DNA of 54,794 bases from Sutcliffiella deserti (lineage in GTDB: Bacteria > Bacillota > Bacilli > Bacillales > Bacillaceae_I), in NCBI RefSeq assembly GCF_020037475.1, contig NZ_JAIQDB010000014.1:1304-56097 (forward strand). Reading direction: 5' to 3'. Under the pieces are notes generated by a model that was given only the letters and a program-made list of their open reading frames with translations, was not told the origin of the DNA and made no database searches. The translations under genes were made by a program, and so were the position numbers. Shown piece by piece: positions 27,604-36,846 of the stretch; positions within the stretch are counted from its first letter, which is position 1; every line of letters starts with the position of its first letter.

Positions 27604-28206
27604 TTGGGGAAGTTAATCGTTCAAATTGCCGAGTTTATTTATAAATTTACAGCACTCAATATTTTGTGGTTGTTTTTCTTTCTATTAGGACTAGGTGTTT
27701 TTGGCTTTATGCCTTCAACCGTAGCGCTATTTCGAGTGGTGAGAGAATGGATCAAAGGCGAGAAAGACATTTATTTATTTAGAAGCTATTTAAAGTTTTA
27801 TAAACAAGAGTTCTTCCGTTCTAATATCAATGGTGCAATCTTCTTACTATTATTTTATATTATTTATGTAAACTTCTCGTTTGTTTCTTACTTTTACGAT
27901 GAATCTATACATTTATTTATTTATGTAGTTATTTTTGGATTTTCAGTTATTGTCTTAATGACTTTTGTGAATTTATTTTCAGTGATGGCTCATTTTGAGT
28001 ATAAAACATTACAGTACCTGAAGGTAGCAGCTGGATTAGTTTTTGCTAGTCCGTTGAATACAGTTATGCAGCTTGTGTGGTTGGTTGCTTACATCTTAGT
28101 TGCAATTAATTTACCGAAACTATTTTTATTAATTGGAATTAGTGTCTTTGCATACGTCCTTATGAGTATCAACTATTCCGTGTTTAAAAAATATAAAGCA
28201 GTTTAG
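27604..28206 (+). CDS. YesL/DUF624 family membrane protein
   Basis: A 200-residue protein with four to five hydrophobic segments. FTALNILWLFFFLLGLGVFGFMPSTVALFRVVREWIKGE near the N-terminus is the DUF624 (YesL) signature; such proteins accompany CUT1 sugar importers in Bacillus. I prefer TTG 27604 because GAGGTGAT is spaced correctly for it, while the GTG at 27595 overlaps that site. Role unproven; perhaps transporter assembly or regulation. Confidence 0.8.
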   Translation: MGKLIVQIAEFIYKFTALNILWLFFFLLGLGVFGFMPSTVALFRVVREWIKGEKDIYLFRSYLKFYKQEFFRSNINGAIFLLLFYIIYVNFSFVSYFYDESIHLFIYVVIFGFSVIVLMTFVNLFSVMAHFEYKTLQYLKVAAGLVFASPLNTVMQLVWLVAYILVAINLPKLFLLIGISVFAYVLMSINYSVFKKYKAV

Positions 28207-28244
28207 CCTATCAACAACGTGATGTGGGGGAGCGGGGAGATACA

Positions 28245-29252
28245 ATGGCCACTATATATGATATTGCTAAAAAGACAGGCTATTCAATCAGCACTGTTTC
28301 TAAAGCATTAAACAATCGTTCCGATGTAGGAGAAAAAACAAAAAAAATTATCAATCAAGCGGTAGATGAATTAGGATATTTTCCAAGCTCTAGCGCGAGG
28401 ACGTTATCAACGAAAAAATCGTGGACAATTGGAGTCGTATTCGTCGAGGACTCTGGAATAGGCATGGAGCATCCATTTTTCAATGCGGTGATTGAAAGCT
28501 TTAAAAAAAGTGCGGAGAAAGAAGGATATGATCTTCTATTCGCTTCTAGTAAAATCGGGAAAGAATCACGATCTTATTTAGATCATTTTATGTACCGAGG
28601 AGTAGATGGTGTAGTGGTTGTTTGTTCCACACTAAACACACCAGATATTGAGAAGTTAATGGAATCAGATATCCCTTCAGTCGTTATTGATTTAGATACT
28701 AGAGGAGTCAGTGTGGTTTTTAGTGATAATCTTCATGGAAGTGAGATGGCAGTCGACTATCTTTATTCACTAGGACATCGGAATATTGCCCATATTGCTG
28801 GTAGTGAGGAATTGTACGTCGGTGTTCAACGTCTAAAGGGATATACTCAAGCGATGGAAAAGCATGGCCTCACTGTTCCTAAAGGATACGTTGTAGATGG
28901 TGGATACTTTACGTATGATGGTGGAAAAAAAGCGATGGAAAAATTATTAATGCGTAAGGACCGGCCGACAGCTGTTTATGTAGCTGGGGACTTAATGGCA
29001 ATTGCTGCGATTGCTGCCATTAAAGAGAATGGTTTGAACGTTCCAGAAGACATTTCTATTGTAGGCTTTGATGATATTCAAATGGCTCGTTATATTTCTC
29101 CGGGGTTAACGACGATTCGACAAGATACGATGCTGATCGGCAAAACGGCTGCGAATATGTTGTTAGATCAAATTAATAACAAAAAAAAGCAGTTTATGTC
29201 TGTGAAGATCCCGGTTTCTCTAATGGAAAGAGAATCTTGTAGACCAATATAG
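28245..29252 (+). CDS. LacI family transcriptional regulator
   Basis: A 335-residue repressor. The N-terminal LacI helix-turn-helix MATIYDIAKKTGYSISTVSKALNNRSDVGEKTKKII (1-36) is followed by a hinge helix (SSSARTLSTKK) and a periplasmic-binding-protein-like ligand domain (IGVVFVEDSG...VPSVVIDLDTRG...IVGFDDIQMARYISPGLTTIRQ). ATG 28245 lies behind GTGGGGGAGCGGGGAG. The ACGAAANCGNTTTCGT sites before the GH1 gene and just after this gene, before the phosphorylase, are the obvious targets. Inducer probably a beta-gluco-oligosaccharide. Confidence 0.92.
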   Translation: MATIYDIAKKTGYSISTVSKALNNRSDVGEKTKKIINQAVDELGYFPSSSARTLSTKKSWTIGVVFVEDSGIGMEHPFFNAVIESFKKSAEKEGYDLLFASSKIGKESRSYLDHFMYRGVDGVVVVCSTLNTPDIEKLMESDIPSVVIDLDTRGVSVVFSDNLHGSEMAVDYLYSLGHRNIAHIAGSEELYVGVQRLKGYTQAMEKHGLTVPKGYVVDGGYFTYDGGKKAMEKLLMRKDRPTAVYVAGDLMAIAAIAAIKENGLNVPEDISIVGFDDIQMARYISPGLTTIRQDTMLIGKTAANMLLDQINNKKKQFMSVKIPVSLMERESCRPI

Positions 29253-29289
29253 AAATATTGGTCTATAACCCTTTTATTTTTCAATTTTT

Positions 29290-29305
29290 ACGAAAGCGGT
29301 TTCGT
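29290..29305. promoter_or_regulatory. LacI-type operator, copy 4
   Basis: ACGAAAGCGGTTTCGT, the most symmetrical copy, 38 bases after the regulator stop and 121 bases upstream of the phosphorylase start. Confidence 0.78.
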
Positions 29306-29425
29306 TTGTTTTCGCTTTTAAAGATAGAGGAAGAATTTAGAGTTAGACCGTTCCTCTTCCCCGTGGCTACTCTCTCAAAAACAACAATTATTTAACGGTT
29401 TTTATTCTATAAAGAAGGTGATGAG

Positions 29426-32400
29426 ATGTACGAGTTGACGAGTAAAGGTACGTTTGAAATAGGGAATTATCAGGAACAGGCTCCGTTTTCAAGCTTTCTG
29501 CCGGGCATTGCCGGAGTTAATGGCATTCCGATGTGGGTTTTCTATGTGAACAAAGGGCAAGGGATTGCCAGTTTTGGTGTAGCGGATAAAAACCATGCAA
29601 TGATGGAGTTTATGCCTGCCGATAAATCGTATCAGCATGTTCCTCTGCAAGGCTTTAGAACATTTATAAAAGTTCTAAAGGAAGATGGGAATGCAACATT
29701 TCTTGAACCGTTTACTGCTCAATCTTCCTTCGAGTCTTCCGTTCATGAAAAGATGACCGTTTCTGAAAATGTTCTAAAATTAGAATATGTTCATGCTGAT
29801 TTGGGACTAAAGCTAGATGTAGAATACTTTATTTTGCCAGAGTCAGCAGTTGCGGGGCTCGTTCGTCACGTAAAGGTCACGAATCTTACTGATAAAAAGC
29901 GAGAAATTGAAATACTCGATGGACTTCCTGCACTATTTCCGAGTGGTGTTCCAAATGGGGCATATAAAGAATTGGGGAACACGATTAAGAGCTGGTTCGA
30001 TGTTGTGTATATAGACGAGAAAATTCCTTTTTACCGATTGAGAGGCAGCATAGAAGATACTTCGGAGGTAAAAGAAATTCTACAAGGTAATTTTTATGTG
30101 GGTTTTTCTCGAAGCGAGCAACGTGGGGAGCAAATGGTAAAGCCAATTGTTGATAGAGATGTTATATTCGGAACAGATACGTCGTTACGAGTACCACGCA
30201 TGTTTTTAAAGCATTCTGTACAGGAACTTTTACAACAGCCTCAACAAACGACGAATAAGGTGTCAGGAGGCTTTTCAGCAGAAGCAGTAGAGCTAGCTCC
30301 TGAAGGTGAATTTGAACTGTATACCGTAATCGGTCATGCGAAAAATGCGGAAACGGTACAGTCTTCTGTAAAAAATATGCTGTCATTTTCAATGTTAGAG
30401 GAAAAGAAAAATCGAGCTAGAACGATTACAGAATCTATTACGAACAAAATAAAGACTCGTACAGGAATGCCTTTGTTTGATGCGTATGCACAACAAAGTT
30501 ATTTAGATAATGGTCTACGTGGTGGTTTCCCAATTGTTTTTGAGAATAAGGAACAGAAAAAAGTTTATTACTTATTTTCTAGAAAGCATGGGGATTTAGA
30601 AAGGGATTATAACTTCTTTTCAATAAGTCCTACCTACTATTCACAAGGTAATGGAAATTACCGAGATATTAACCAGAATCGCCGTTGTGATGTGTTTTTT
30701 GAACCTAAAGTGGAGGATTATAACGTTCAGCAATTTATGAATCTACTACAATTGGACGGTTATAATCCACTTTCTGTAAAAGGTGTCCGTTTTCAGTTAA
30801 CAAAGACATTTTTCTTCGAATCATTCGTACAAGACGGGACGAGTAAAGAGATGCTTTCTAAATTCTTCGAAAATAGCTTTACACCAGGTGAATTAAAGCA
30901 CTTTGTGAAAGAGAATAACTTAGAGTTAACTACCTCGTTTGAGCAATTTTTAACAAACGTGTTATTAGCGTCTTCGGATAAGCAGCAAGCGGAGTTTGGA
31001 GAAGGATATTGGATGGACCACTGGACATATAATCTTGATCTTATAGATAGCTACTTATCTATTTATCCTGATAAGGAACAACCGTTTTTCTTGCAAAAGG
31101 AGTATAAGTTTTTCGAAAGTCCTGTACGAGTGAAAACGAGAAAAGAGAAATATGTGGTCCGGAATGGGAAGCTGAGACAGTACGACGCAGTGGAAAAAGT
31201 GAAAGAAAAGCTAGAAAAAGCACAAGCTAACGATGGTGTGCTATGGATTAGAGATCAGTTTGGTGAAGGAGAAACGTACTATACAAGTTTATATTCAAAG
31301 CTAGTAATTCTCGGATTGGTGAAAACATCTACGATGGCGCCGTTTGGACTTGGTATTGAGATGGATGGAGATAAGCCAGGTTGGAATGATTCCTTGAACG
31401 GCCTTCCAGGGATGATAGGCGCATGCACTTCAGAGTTATATGAGTTGAAAAGATTGTTAGACTTGTTGCTCCATGTAAATGTGAATGGTACAGAAAAGGT
31501 TTCTTTGCCGATTGAGGTAGATGCATTTTTACGCCATGCAGTGGAAGAAATACAGTTAGTTGATTGTCACTCCGATGAGAGCGAGCAACGTTACTGGAAC
31601 AACATATCTACACTGAGAGAGAATTATCGGGAAGATATTTATCGCGGAATTAATGGGAGAGAGGCTGTCTACTCCATCGATGAAGTAAAAGAGTACGTAA
31701 CGAAATTATTGAACCGAGTAGAACAAGGGATTAAACGAGTGGAGTCCTATCGTGCTCCACTTATTCCAACCTATTTTTACTTCGAGCCGGCTGCGGAAAT
31801 CGGAAAAGAGATCGACCTTTCCACAATAGAATGGAAACCGAAAGCAGTTACTCCGTTTTTAGAAGGTGTCGTAAAGCAGTTAAAAACAATCGGCGATAAG
31901 ACAATGGCGAAAAAGCTGTACGACACGGTTAAAGCATCTAAACTTTATGATGAAAAGCTTCAAATGTATAAAACATCAATGAGTATCGCGGAGGAGCCTT
32001 TAGAGCTTGGACGAGCGAAGTCATTTACTCCAGGATGGTTAGAAAACGAATCGATCTTTTTACACATGGAATATAAGTATCTACTAGCAACGTTAAAAGC
32101 TGGATTAACAGACGAATTTTTTGAAGATATGAAGACCGCACTCATTCCATTTTTAAATCCTGCGGTGTATGGAAGAAGTCCATTAGAAAACTCATCCTTT
32201 ATCGCAAGTAGTGCCAATCCGAACCCGACACTGCACGGTCGCGGCTTTGTCTCGCGTTTAAGTGGATCTACTATTGAGTTCATGAACATGTGGTTTGTGA
32301 TGATGGCTGGAGAAAAGCCATTCCATGTTGTAAACGATGAATTAGTATGTCGTTTGACACCAACTTTACCTTCCTGGATGTTCACTGAGAATGGTGAAGT

Positions 32401-32611
32401 TACATTCATGTTCCTTGGTCAAACAGAAGTAACATATGTGAACAAGGAAAAAAAGAATACGTACGGAGCGAATGCTGTATTGCCAACATCATTAGAGCTA
32501 ACTTTAGTAGATGGAACGGTGAAGAAGGTAAAGAGTAGCGAAGTAGTTGGCGAATTAGCTGCTGCAATTCGAAATGGAAAAGTGAGTAGGATCGTTGTTG
32601 AATTAAGATAA
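29426..32611 (+). CDS. GH94/GH149/GH161-like glycoside phosphorylase
   Basis: A 1061-residue cytoplasmic protein without signal peptide. The N-terminal half is a beta-sandwich-like region (FSSFLPGIAGVNGIPMWVFYVNKGQGIASFGV), and the C-terminal half resembles the (alpha/alpha)6 barrel of COG3459 cellobiose phosphorylases. GDKPGWNDSLNG (general acid Asp655, cf. the WND motif in GH94) and, near the C-terminus, GFVSRLSGSTIEFMNMWF followed by LTPTLPSWMF parallel the GH94 phosphate-binding and lid segments. Length exceeds classical cellobiose phosphorylase (about 800) and suits oligo-beta-glucan phosphorylases. Likely reaction: phosphorolysis of imported beta-glucans to glucose-1-phosphate. Family and linkage cannot be settled from sequence alone. 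GAAGGTGATGAG contains the ribosome binding site. Confidence 0.75.
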   Translation: MYELTSKGTFEIGNYQEQAPFSSFLPGIAGVNGIPMWVFYVNKGQGIASFGVADKNHAMMEFMPADKSYQHVPLQGFRTFIKVLKEDGNATFLEPFTAQSSFESSVHEKMTVSENVLKLEYVHADLGLKLDVEYFILPESAVAGLVRHVKVTNLTDKKREIEILDGLPALFPSGVPNGAYKELGNTIKSWFDVVYIDEKIPFYRLRGSIEDTSEVKEILQGNFYVGFSRSEQRGEQMVKPIVDRDVIFGTDTSLRVPRMFLKHSVQELLQQPQQTTNKVSGGFSAEAVELAPEGEFELYTVIGHAKNAETVQSSVKNMLSFSMLEEKKNRARTITESITNKIKTRTGMPLFDAYAQQSYLDNGLRGGFPIVFENKEQKKVYYLFSRKHGDLERDYNFFSISPTYYSQGNGNYRDINQNRRCDVFFEPKVEDYNVQQFMNLLQLDGYNPLSVKGVRFQLTKTFFFESFVQDGTSKEMLSKFFENSFTPGELKHFVKENNLELTTSFEQFLTNVLLASSDKQQAEFGEGYWMDHWTYNLDLIDSYLSIYPDKEQPFFLQKEYKFFESPVRVKTRKEKYVVRNGKLRQYDAVEKVKEKLEKAQANDGVLWIRDQFGEGETYYTSLYSKLVILGLVKTSTMAPFGLGIEMDGDKPGWNDSLNGLPGMIGACTSELYELKRLLDLLLHVNVNGTEKVSLPIEVDAFLRHAVEEIQLVDCHSDESEQRYWNNISTLRENYREDIYRGINGREAVYSIDEVKEYVTKLLNRVEQGIKRVESYRAPLIPTYFYFEPAAEIGKEIDLSTIEWKPKAVTPFLEGVVKQLKTIGDKTMAKKLYDTVKASKLYDEKLQMYKTSMSIAEEPLELGRAKSFTPGWLENESIFLHMEYKYLLATLKAGLTDEFFEDMKTALIPFLNPAVYGRSPLENSSFIASSANPNPTLHGRGFVSRLSGSTIEFMNMWFVMMAGEKPFHVVNDELVCRLTPTLPSWMFTENGEVTFMFLGQTEVTYVNKEKKNTYGANAVLPTSLELTLVDGTVKKVKSSEVVGELAAAIRNGKVSRIVVELR

Positions 32612-32625
32612 TGGGAATGGCAAGA

Positions 32626-32652
32626 GAAGAATAGATTTTTATTCTTCTTTTA
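32626..32652 (+). terminator. Terminator after the phosphorylase gene
   Basis: GAAGAAT and ATTCTTC form a 7-bp stem around an 8-base loop, followed by TTTTAG. Weak but well placed, 15 bases past the stop. Confidence 0.5.
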
Positions 32653-32699
32653 GCTCTTCTTTATATATGTTAATTAAGATTAATGAGGGGGGACTTAAT

Positions 32700-33449
32700 T
32701 TGCGAATTTTACAAGGAAAAATTGCCTTAGTCACTGGCGGGTCAAGAGGGTTAGGAAAGGTCATTTCTGCCACTTTAGCAGAAGCAGGTGCAACGGTCAT
32801 TGTAAACTATGCACATAATACGGCGGCAGCAGAGGAATCTGTTCAAACTATTACAAGGGCAGGCGGAAAGGCGTTAGTCATTCAAAGCGATATTACTAAC
32901 GAAGAGGCTGTGCAAAAACTTGTGCAAGAGGTAGAGGAAAAGCTCGGAGGAACCATCGACATCCTGGTGAATAATGCAACAGGGCCACAACCGGAGTTAG
33001 CTATAGAAGAGAGTTCTTGGGAAGATTATCTGGATCAATTAAACTTTTTTGTGAAAGCCCCTTTGTTTCTAGTGAAAGCAGTATTGCCTGGAATGAAGGA
33101 AAAAGGGGAAGGGCGTATTATTAATATAGGAAGCGAGGTAATATCTTTAGGAAATCCTCATTTTTCATCCTATGTTACTGCTAAATCTGCTCAACTCGGG
33201 ATGACACGGTCATGGGCAAATGAATTAGGCCCATCCGGCATTACAGTAAACTTGTTAAATCCAGGATTTGTGCCAGTAGAGAGGCATGAAGGAATCGATG
33301 CAAGTGGCTATGCCAAGAACGTTCCTTTACGAAGAGCGGGATTACCTAGTGATATTGCTTCAACAGTCCTATTTTTAGCTTCTGATCAATCGAAGTTTAT
33401 TACTGGCCAAGCGATCGCTGTGAATGGTGGAAATACGTTTGGTATATAG
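32700..33449 (+). CDS. SDR family NAD(P)-dependent oxidoreductase
   Basis: A 249-residue classical short-chain dehydrogenase/reductase. The cofactor-binding motif TGGSRGLGK is near the N-terminus, the NNATG segment (NNAG type) at mid-protein, the catalytic YVTAK with an upstream serine (INIGSEV) and the PG-motif LLNPGFVPVERHEG. It ends TGQAIAVNGGNTFGI. Starts at TTG 32700 with GAGGGGGGAC upstream; the longer frame is an artefact. Substrate unknown. It follows the beta-glucoside locus by about 90 bases but has its own terminator, so co-regulation is uncertain. Confidence 0.9.
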   Translation: MRILQGKIALVTGGSRGLGKVISATLAEAGATVIVNYAHNTAAAEESVQTITRAGGKALVIQSDITNEEAVQKLVQEVEEKLGGTIDILVNNATGPQPELAIEESSWEDYLDQLNFFVKAPLFLVKAVLPGMKEKGEGRIINIGSEVISLGNPHFSSYVTAKSAQLGMTRSWANELGPSGITVNLLNPGFVPVERHEGIDASGYAKNVPLRRAGLPSDIASTVLFLASDQSKFITGQAIAVNGGNTFGI

Positions 33450-33461
33450 GTGTAAGAAGCA

Positions 33462-33501
33462 AAGGCATGAGGACTGATATAACAGTTTTCATGCTTTTTT
33501 T
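33462..33501 (+). terminator. Terminator of the SDR gene
   Basis: GCATGAGGACTG pairs with CAGTTTTCATGC (two mismatches), followed by seven T's. Confidence 0.75.
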
Positions 33502-33710
33502 ATTAGTTTTATAATAAGAAGCAGTATTAAATTTTATTAAATTTTCCTAAAGTAGTAATTTTCAAACAAACGTTTGATTGAATAAAATTTTCATATAAGT
33601 TTAGAGCGATTAAAAACGAGTCGATATATATCGACTATTTTTGCATGGTATAACGAAATAGTAAAGGGGCTGGACCGAAGTGTGTGGATGAAATTTTTAC
33701 TTAAGAGAAA

Positions 33711-33744
33711 GAGATGGGGCTGAGACAAGTCCCAGTCCCATCTC
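33711..33744 (-). terminator. Terminator of the cation exchanger gene
   Basis: GAGATGGGGCTGAGAC and GTCCCAGTCCCATCTC form a mostly paired 16-bp stem just past the stop, with TTTCTCTTAAG after it on minus. Confidence 0.65.
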
Positions 33745-33754
33745 AGTTTAGTTG

Positions 33755-34738
33755 TTAAAACAAAACAAGTCCAATGACAATCAGATACGAAGCAACCGCC
33801 AACAGTGAAGGCAGAATATACGTGAAACTGTTACGCGTACGATCTCTTTTCACTATAATCATCACCAGAGCTGTTAACAGGAAGCCTACGAAGGAAATGT
33901 AAGCTAATTCATCACTTGTGTCCTGCCAAATACTTCCCCTGAAATAAAACATATCTCCAATTGCGATTACCAATATATTAAAGACGTTACTGCCAAGGAT
34001 TGCTCCAATAGCCATATTAACATTGCCGAGTTTCAAGGCCATATATACTCCCATGGCATCTGGAAGTGAGGTAGCCAAGGCAACTAAGAAGCTTCCTATG
34101 ATTGTTGCGCTGATGCCTGTACTTTTAGAAATTGCATCCCCTGATAGACTAAGTGCGCTCCCGAAAACAAAAATGGCGATGGAAAATAACACAAATTTTA
34201 GTGCCGCCTGTCGAATAGATGTATTCTCAGTAAGCTTTGTTTGAGCTTTTTCGGCAGACGGTTCTTTCTTTTGGGTTTTAGAAATAAACCACATACCGGC
34301 TACGTAAACGGTGGTAACGACAAAACTTGTGAGACCAATATTCATCACAGAATATGAAAAGTTAATGGTTAATCCAATAGCAGTGATTACACAAAGCAGG
34401 AGAGCGATTACCCCTGTATAGATATGAGTATGGGCGACCTGGAGAAATAATCTTTTTTTTCGGAAGTGAATATCTAATGCAAATAATACAAGAGTGTTAA
34501 ATAATATACTACCCAAACCATTACCGACTGCAATGTCGGCGCTCCCGATTATACTTGCCGATACGGTAGTCGTTAACTCTGGTAAAGAAGTGGCTACTGC
34601 TAAGAGAATAGTTCCAGCTAAAAATCCACCGAGTCTTGTTTGTTTACTAATCGTGTCTGCATGTCTGGATAAATGAATAGCCGACACTGCAGAAACGATG
34701 GCAGAGATGATAAAAATACTTATATAAAACCATGTCAT
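33755..34738 (-). CDS. Sodium/calcium exchanger family transporter
   Basis: A 327-residue CaCA superfamily antiporter with about ten helices. The two inverted alpha repeats are clear: LLAVATSLPELTTTVSASIIG...AVGNGLGSILFNTLV in the N-half and FLVALATSLPDAMGVYMALKLGNVNMAIGAILGSNVFNILV in the C-half, containing the cation-coordinating Glu/Asp and Asn residues. The second repeat has PDAMG in place of the more usual PE, the acidic residue being Asp. It is monocistronic. Ion specificity cannot be read from the sequence. Confidence 0.9.
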   Translation of the reverse strand: MTWFYISIFIISAIVSAVSAIHLSRHADTISKQTRLGGFLAGTILLAVATSLPELTTTVSASIIGSADIAVGNGLGSILFNTLVLFALDIHFRKKRLFLQVAHTHIYTGVIALLLCVITAIGLTINFSYSVMNIGLTSFVVTTVYVAGMWFISKTQKKEPSAEKAQTKLTENTSIRQAALKFVLFSIAIFVFGSALSLSGDAISKSTGISATIIGSFLVALATSLPDAMGVYMALKLGNVNMAIGAILGSNVFNILVIAIGDMFYFRGSIWQDTSDELAYISFVGFLLTALVMIIVKRDRTRNSFTYILPSLLAVASYLIVIGLVLF

Positions 34739-35013
34739 AAAATTATAAACTCCTTAATTTCTCAGTTAGTCACAAGTCTAATCTTTATATAGGGGGACCT
34801 AACCCCTATTCACCTTTTTCAATATGGAAGATGAGAGTATATGAAGCATATACCCGACTGAATTCCTTCTAACACTTTTCTACTAATAGACACATTTTAT
34901 TCTGTAACAAAACTGGAAGACAGATAAGAGTGGGAGGACCCCCTTTAGCTTTTGACGGGAAGCAACAGATAAAATATGATAGAAGAAAATGGTTACGGTT
35001 AGGATGATAGAGG

Positions 35014-35700
35014 ATGAGAGTTTTGTTGGTAGAGGATGATAGGACGATCGCTGTGGGTTTGGAGTATTCCCTTCAGCAAGAGGGGTTTGAGACGATTCTT
35101 TGTCATAACGTTGAATCGGCAGAATTGGCGATCGATAAAAGCTTAGATCAGATAGATTTATGTTTATTTGATTTGTCTTTGCCTGATGGAAGCGGCTATG
35201 ACCTGTGCAAACAGGTGAAGAAGCGTGAGGACAAACCTGTAATTTTTCTTACGGCTTTTGATGATGAGGTAAATGTAGTGATGGGGCTGGATATGGGAGC
35301 GGACGATTATATTACGAAGCCATTCAGGATTCGTGAACTGCTCTCACGTATCAAGTCGGTCCTGCGGCGCTACCAGAAGCAGCCTGAACAGGTGAAAAGC
35401 TACATAGAGATTGAGAATATTCGTATTAATACATTAGAAGGCAAAGTGTTTAAAAATGGGGAAGAGGTTCTGCTGACTGCATTGGAATACCGGCTTTTGA
35501 TGATTTTCGCCAATCATGTCGGACAGGTACTGACGAGAGCTCAGCTGCTTGACCGCATATGGGATGTGGCAGGGGATTTTGTAAATGACAATACGCTCAC
35601 CGTGTATATTAAGCGTTTACGGGAAAAGCTGGAGGAAAATCCGCAGAGCCCTGTGATTATCAGAACCGTTCGCGGAATGGGCTACAAGGCAGGTCAATGA
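35014..35700 (+). CDS. OmpR/PhoB family response regulator
   Basis: A 228-residue response regulator. The receiver domain (1-120) has acidic pocket EDD, phospho-acceptor Asp53 in LCLFDLSLPDGSG, and Lys102 in YITKPF. The DNA-binding winged helix (about 130-228) ends VRGMGYKAGQ. One base separates it from the kinase gene. It likely activates the ABC operon through repeats upstream of 36847. The overall module resembles Bacillus peptide-antibiotic sensing systems, but the signal is unknown. Confidence 0.93.
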   Translation: MRVLLVEDDRTIAVGLEYSLQQEGFETILCHNVESAELAIDKSLDQIDLCLFDLSLPDGSGYDLCKQVKKREDKPVIFLTAFDDEVNVVMGLDMGADDYITKPFRIRELLSRIKSVLRRYQKQPEQVKSYIEIENIRINTLEGKVFKNGEEVLLTALEYRLLMIFANHVGQVLTRAQLLDRIWDVAGDFVNDNTLTVYIKRLREKLEENPQSPVIIRTVRGMGYKAGQ

Positions 35701-35701
35701 T

Positions 35702-36709
35702 ATGTGGCGAAACAGGGAAATTCGACTTTATCTTATCATAATGATTTTGAGTGGCATTGTAGTCAGCGGGGCAGCAGCATTCTATTTGTCTATATCTGCA
35801 GCACTATTTGTTCTGTTCACCTCCGTGCTGCTTATAACATGCAGTTTGATTTTTACGAATTGGAGATACAGGGAAATTGAAAACCTATCGGGCTACTTAC
35901 GCCGTATCAGCAATGGCGATTATAAATTGGATGTCCGCGACAATTATGAGGGAGAACTGAGTATCCTCAAAAGCGATATCTATAAAGTCACCCTGATGCT
36001 TTCCGAGCAGAGTTCTTATTTAGAACAGGATAAAATCAAGTTAACGAATGCGATTTCAGATATTTCGCATCAACTGAAAACTCCGCTAACATCCATGATG
36101 GTCATGGCCGATCTGCTCAGCGGTAATAAGCTAGATGAATTGAAGCGGGTTGAATTCACCAGGAATATCCGTGTGCAATTGGAAAGAATCGAGTGGCTTG
36201 TGTCATCTCTTTTAAAATTATCAAAAATTGATGCAGGCACTGTTAGCTTTAGAAAAGACAAAGTTTCTGTTTCTGACCTTATTGAAAGGGCTGTGCAGCC
36301 AATTTTGATTCCCATGGATATTAAGGAGCAGACTTTATTGGTGGAAGGAGACGAGTCTGTCAATTTTACAGGAGATAATCATTGGACAGCAGAGGCATTG
36401 ATCAATATATTGAAAAACTGTGTGGAACATACTTCTGTGGGAGGTCAACTATCCATTTCATTCTCAGAAAATCCCCTTTATACAGAAATAAAGGTGAAAG
36501 ATAATGGGCATGGAATTCCCAAGGAAGATTTGCCTTATATTTTCAGGCGCTTTTATAAAGGGAAAAATGCCGGAGAGGACAGCGTTGGAATTGGGCTTGC
36601 GATGGCGTACAGCATCATCACCAGCCAGCAGGGGGATATCGAGGTCAGAAGTGAACAAGGAGCCGGAACAGAGTTTCATATCAAGTTTTATAACAAGGCT
36701 CGTACCTGA
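35702..36709 (+). CDS. Sensor histidine kinase
   Basis: A 335-residue membrane kinase. Two N-terminal helices (about 9-28 and 31-52) are joined by a loop of only a few residues, so there is almost no extracellular sensor. A HAMP-like linker follows, then the dimerisation box with His123 in ISHQLKTPLTS, the N-box LINILKNCVEHT, and G-boxes DNGHGIPKEDLPYIFRRFYKG and GIGLAMAY. An intramembrane sensor that relies on its ABC transporter is a reasonable inference, as in Bce-type systems. Confidence 0.9.
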   Translation: MWRNREIRLYLIIMILSGIVVSGAAAFYLSISAALFVLFTSVLLITCSLIFTNWRYREIENLSGYLRRISNGDYKLDVRDNYEGELSILKSDIYKVTLMLSEQSSYLEQDKIKLTNAISDISHQLKTPLTSMMVMADLLSGNKLDELKRVEFTRNIRVQLERIEWLVSSLLKLSKIDAGTVSFRKDKVSVSDLIERAVQPILIPMDIKEQTLLVEGDESVNFTGDNHWTAEALINILKNCVEHTSVGGQLSISFSENPLYTEIKVKDNGHGIPKEDLPYIFRRFYKGKNAGEDSVGIGLAMAYSIITSQQGDIEVRSEQGAGTEFHIKFYNKART

Positions 36710-36757
36710 CAAAAAGGGGGTAGGTTCGTCCAATGGGATATGAATCTGTCCCCTTAA

Positions 36758-36812
36758 GTGACTAAACTGTCACAATAAAAGTCACTTTATAGTCATCTTA
36801 GGCAGATATACT
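36758..36812 (+). promoter_or_regulatory. Probable response-regulator-controlled promoter of the ABC operon
   Basis: A -10 TATACT lies at 36807-36812 with no good -35. In its place are GTGAC-N6-GTCAC (36758-36773) and the direct repeat AGTCAC...AGTCAT at 11-bp spacing (36780-36796), the layout of OmpR-family activator sites. Confidence 0.6.
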
Positions 36813-36846
36813 AAGTTTAACATTCGAAATATGGAGGCTATACACT

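Larger units (their letters stand above)
33450..33754. other. Intergenic region with an 18-bp palindrome
   Basis: Contains terminators at 33462 and 33711, CAAACGTTTG near 33567, and the perfect palindrome AGTCGATATATATCGACT at 33619-33636 followed by ATTTTT. No reading frame is supported between the two convergent genes. Confidence 0.55.
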
